8,018 nt of DNA from Clostridiales bacterium (GTDB taxonomy: Bacteria; Bacillota; Clostridia; Lachnospirales; Anaerotignaceae), in assembly GCA_018364635.1 (NCBI GenBank), contig JAGZLR010000076.1, positions 1-8,018 of the forward strand, read 5' to 3'. Below are positions 6,460-8,018 of the stretch, in pieces. The notes under the pieces were generated by a model. It had not been told where the DNA came from. It saw only the letters and a program-made list of their open reading frames with translations, and ran no database searches. Position numbers and translations under genes: made by a program. Positions within the stretch are counted from its first letter, which is position 1; each line of letters starts with the position of its first letter.

Positions 6460-6490
6460 CATGGGGATATCACAAAATAAAACAATCCTC
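6421..6490 (-). ncRNA. Candidate small antisense RNA of about 70 bases
   Basis: A minus-strand promoter (6524-6497) and a strong minus-strand terminator (stem 6454-6428, T run to 6421) delimit an RNA starting near 6490 that contains no convincing coding region. It is fully antisense to part of the plus-strand leader. Its 5' segment GAGGATTGTTTT is also complementary to the second repeat copy at 6641-6652, and the next bases pair again after a 3-base bulge. That target is the arm which hides the Shine-Dalgarno of the YHYH gene. The existence of the RNA is inferred from promoter plus terminator; its function is hypothetical. Confidence 0.45.
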
Positions 6491-6494
6491 TTTT
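6468..6494. repeat. Direct repeat, copy 1
   Basis: TATCACAAAA, then TAA, then AACAATCCTCTTTT. It is identical to the copy at 6633-6656 except for the 3-base insertion. It forms the 5' end of the candidate minus-strand RNA and also contains AATCCTCTTT (6484-6493), which can pair with the Shine-Dalgarno region of the YHYH gene. Confidence 0.8.
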
Positions 6495-6496
6495 TA

Positions 6497-6524
6497 ATTT
6501 TATCATATTATGTATTAAAGTCAA
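6497..6524 (-). promoter_or_regulatory. Minus-strand promoter of the candidate small RNA
   Basis: On the minus strand TTGACT (6524-6519), a 16-base spacer and TAAAAT (6502-6497) preceded by TG-A (extended -10). Its architecture is nearly the same as that of the plus promoter at 6343-6370: same -35 box, same spacer length, same TGA before the -10. The expected start is near 6490. Confidence 0.6.
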
Positions 6525-6632
6525 TAGACTAAGCGTAATCCTTCAATTAAAAATTCATAATACATGATATATATTCTTTTTGTTCTCTTTTAATTTATGT
6601 TTCAATTTATGGTATTAGAAAATTTCATACTT

Positions 6633-6656
6633 TATCACAAAAAACAATCCTCTTTT
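6633..6656. repeat. Direct repeat, copy 2
   Basis: TATCACAAAA followed directly by AACAATCCTCTTTT, 24 bases matching copy 1 at 6468-6494. Its 3' half provides the left arm of the stem that hides the Shine-Dalgarno of the YHYH gene 35 bases further on. Confidence 0.8.
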
Positions 6657-6687
6657 ACTAACAATCATTGTATTACTAAGGAGGATT
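6646..6687 (+). promoter_or_regulatory. Stem-loop that sequesters the YHYH gene's ribosome binding site
   Basis: AATCCTCTTT (6646-6655) can pair over 10 bp, with one G-U, with AAGGAGGATT (6678-6687), which contains the whole AGGAGG Shine-Dalgarno (6679-6684). The start codon is at 6691. The 22-base loop holds a small ACAAT/ATTGT inverted repeat. Translation of the YHYH protein should be low unless the left arm is occupied by something else. Confidence 0.55.
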
Positions 6688-6690
6688 TCT

Positions 6691-7293
6691 ATGAAAAAAA
6701 CATTCAGTGGTATCAGCGTCGTTCTTTTATGCCTCACAATGTCATTTAGTACGTTTGCTCATAGTGGCCGTACAGATGCCCAGGGTGGTCATCATGATTA
6801 TAAAAATGCCAGTGGTTTGGGATCTTATCATTATCATCATGGTTATCCAGCACACCTACATACAAACGGAATCTGCCCTTATGATAAACAGCCCCAACAA
6901 ACTTCTACCCCTGCAAAAATAGAAACAACATCTACGACAGATATTAAAGCATATATCAATAACACATTTATACCTTCTGTCAACTACAAAGACAGCACTT
7001 ATATCATTGCAGAGGATTTGTCAAATTACGGCTATGATATTGCTTGGCACGCTGCATCGAGAACGTTAAAAATTAAAAGAAATGACAGCATTCAATTTAA
7101 GTCTTCAGCAACAGACAATCCAACAGAAAATTATGAAATAGAGCCTTCTGACATTCAAACTTATTTATATATTGGAAACGATTATAAGCTTTTAACTTCT
7201 TATAATATCGGAGGAAAAACAATCATTAAACTTTCTGATCTAGGAAATGTTCAATGGGAAAACCAATCTAGAACTTCTCATTTATCTATTTAA
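6691..7293 (+). CDS. Secreted His-rich YHYH-domain protein with two copper-amine-oxidase-N-like repeats
   Basis: A 200-residue exported protein of unknown function. Seen: a signal peptide (MKKTF, hydrophobic core, TFA at 21-23 with likely cleavage after A23). Next is a His-rich YHYH domain (24-64: HSGRTDAQGGHHD, then SYHYHHGYPAHLHTNGICP) with eight histidines: H24, H34, H35, H47, H49, H50, H55, H57. A Thr/Pro-rich linker (about 66-83) leads to two related repeats, 84-130 and 154-200. The repeats share DI..Y near the start and W (119, 189), RT (124-125, 194-195) and an L-I ending, like the 'copper amine oxidase N-terminal-like' domains of secreted Clostridia proteins. The histidine cluster suggests metal binding (inferred), and a copper-export operon lies about 1.2 kb away. 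AGGAGG is six bases before ATG but can be hidden in a stem. No catalytic motif is visible. Confidence 0.85.
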   Translation: MKKTFSGISVVLLCLTMSFSTFAHSGRTDAQGGHHDYKNASGLGSYHYHHGYPAHLHTNGICPYDKQPQQTSTPAKIETTSTTDIKAYINNTFIPSVNYKDSTYIIAEDLSNYGYDIAWHAASRTLKIKRNDSIQFKSSATDNPTENYEIEPSDIQTYLYIGNDYKLLTSYNIGGKTIIKLSDLGNVQWENQSRTSHLSI

Positions 7294-7308
7294 CAAAATT
7301 TTCACCAC

Positions 7309-7349
7309 AAATAAAGAGGACATGAATAAATCATGTCCTCTTTATTTTT
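7309..7349. terminator. Shared bidirectional terminator of the YHYH gene and tsaD
   Basis: A perfect 17-bp stem (AAATAAAGAGGACATGA at 7309-7325 with its complement at 7331-7347) with a 5-base loop. On plus it ends in TTTATTTTTC, and on minus in TTTATTTG. It lies 15 bases after the YHYH stop, and its right arm contains the tsaD stop codon (7344-7342). Confidence 0.9.
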
Positions 7350-8018
7350 CACCTAATTTTAAATTTGGATTGGCATTTAAATCCATTCCATGACGAACTC
7401 CTTTTTTATACTCATAGTACGCAGCCGATCCTATCATGGCAGCATTATCCGTACATAAAATAGGAGATGGCACATGAAGCGAAAAGCCTGCTTTTTCGCA
7501 CTCTTCTTTCATCATTTTTCTTAAAGCCGAGTTAGAAGCAACCCCACCTGCCATAGCGACTTTCTCAACACCCTTCTCTTTCGCGGCCTGTATTGTTTTT
7601 CCAACCAACACTTCTATCACTGCCTTCTGAAAACTTGCAGCTACATCTTCCTCTATTATTGCTTCTCCCGTCATTTTACACTTATTCAAATAATTTAGCA
7701 CAGCACTTTTTAGTCCACTGAAGCTAAAATCATAACTTCCATCCTCTAAAAATACTTTAGGAAATTCAATGGCATCTGGGTTTCCTTTTTTGGCTGCTGC
7801 ATCGATTTTAGGACCGCCCGGGTACCCCATACCAATGGCTCTAGCAACTTTATCATAAGCCTCTCCTGCCGCATCATCTCTTGTCCTGCCGAGAATTTCA
7901 TACACTCCGTAGTCTACCACATGTAAAAGATGGCTATGCCCTCCTGAGACAACAAGAGCTACATAAGGAGGCGTAAAAGTTTCATCCCCTATATAATTTG
8001 CTGAAATATGCCCTTCTA
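7342..8018 (-). CDS. tsaD: tRNA N6-adenosine threonylcarbamoyltransferase TsaD, C-terminal two-thirds (continues beyond the right edge)
   Basis: TsaD transfers the threonylcarbamoyl group from TC-AMP to A37 of ANN-decoding tRNAs (t6A), acting with TsaB and TsaE in the cytoplasm. The frame is open to the window edge and 224 residues are visible, starting EGHISANYIG; the GTG at 7920 inside it is not a real start. Seen: the H of EGH (second histidine of the HxxxH metal motif, the first being just outside), VVSGGHSHL (22-30), the GRTRDDAAGEAYDK segment, FSFSGLKSAV, the AGGVASNSALR motif, and CTDNAAMIG with the metal-ligand Asp at visible residue 190. These are the ASKHA-fold Gcp/Kae1 signatures. 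About 110 N-terminal residues are missing compared with E. coli TsaD. All visible catalytic residues are intact. The stop codon lies in the terminator stem. Confidence 0.96.
   Translation of the reverse strand, partial: EGHISANYIGDETFTPPYVALVVSGGHSHLLHVVDYGVYEILGRTRDDAAGEAYDKVARAIGMGYPGGPKIDAAAKKGNPDAIEFPKVFLEDGSYDFSFSGLKSAVLNYLNKCKMTGEAIIEEDVAASFQKAVIEVLVGKTIQAAKEKGVEKVAMAGGVASNSALRKMMKEECEKAGFSLHVPSPILCTDNAAMIGSAAYYEYKKGVRHGMDLNANPNLKLGEK

Larger units (their letters stand above)
6247..6690. other. Structured 444-base intergenic region between lysozyme and YHYH genes
   Basis: This is the only long stretch without an established gene. It holds a plus-strand promoter (6343-6370), a hairpin terminator (6421-6459), a minus-strand promoter (6497-6524), two copies of a 24-base element (6468-6494 and 6633-6656) and a stem that covers the Shine-Dalgarno of the next gene (6646-6687). 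The rest is very AT-rich. An imperfect inverted repeat centred near 6530 (TATTATGTATTA with TAATACATGATA) is probably AT-rich coincidence. Confidence 0.7.

Noticed and set aside
6500..6565. AT-rich inverted repeat (TATTATGTATTA with TAATACATGATA) as an attachment site or transposon end
   Set aside because: Imperfect, low complexity, with no recombinase or transposase nearby and no target-site duplication seen.
6707..6922. Plus-strand frame of 71 codons (6707-6922) inside the YHYH gene
   Set aside because: Out-of-frame shadow of the signal peptide and YHYH domain.
7342..7920. Separate 192-residue gene starting at GTG 7920
   Set aside because: The same frame continues without a stop to the window edge with conserved TsaD sequence (EGHISAN, SGGHSH), so this is the inside of a longer gene.

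Overview
The window looks like chromosomal DNA from a low-GC Gram-positive anaerobe of the class Clostridia, most likely Lachnospiraceae-like. The grounds are AT-rich intergenic DNA, strong AGGAGG-type ribosome binding sites, TTGACA/TATAAT promoters, a copper ATPase with an extra C-terminal metal-binding domain followed by csoR, and a secreted YHYH protein. No rRNA, tRNA, CRISPR array or insertion sequence was seen. The genus cannot be fixed from this window.

Left part (1-2335). Two minus-strand genes lie at the left edge: a CLC-type anion transporter and, 20 bases downstream, the first 37 codons of an amidohydrolase-like protein that leaves the window. Diverging from the transporter is a plus-strand RsuA-type 16S rRNA pseudouridine synthase. 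It converges on the copper operon across a shared hairpin terminator.

Centre (2455-5444). A copper-export operon on the minus strand holds copA (CPx-type Cu+ ATPase) and then csoR (Cu(I)-sensing repressor, Cys-His-Cys triad). Its promoter is near perfect, and a 19-bp CsoR-type operator sits just downstream of the -10 box. Copper should release CsoR and induce both the pump and its own repressor. The last 68 codons of copA form a second heavy-metal-associated domain. They carry their own strong Shine-Dalgarno and ATG, so a free CopZ-like chaperone may be made from inside copA.

Right part (5463-8018). A GH25 lysozyme without signal peptide (minus strand) is followed by a clean terminator. Next comes a 444-base intergenic region that is unusually structured. 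It has facing plus and minus promoters, a hairpin terminator, a duplicated 24-base element, and a stem that hides the Shine-Dalgarno of the next gene. The minus promoter and terminator would delimit an RNA of about 70 bases. Its 5' end is complementary to the arm that hides the Shine-Dalgarno. The gene so controlled (6691-7293) encodes a secreted His-rich YHYH protein with two copper-amine-oxidase-N-like repeats. It converges on tsaD (tRNA t6A synthesis), which runs off the right edge, and the two share a 17-bp terminator stem containing the tsaD stop codon.

The best candidates for undescribed biology are the 6343-6690 regulatory region and the internal copZ start within copA.
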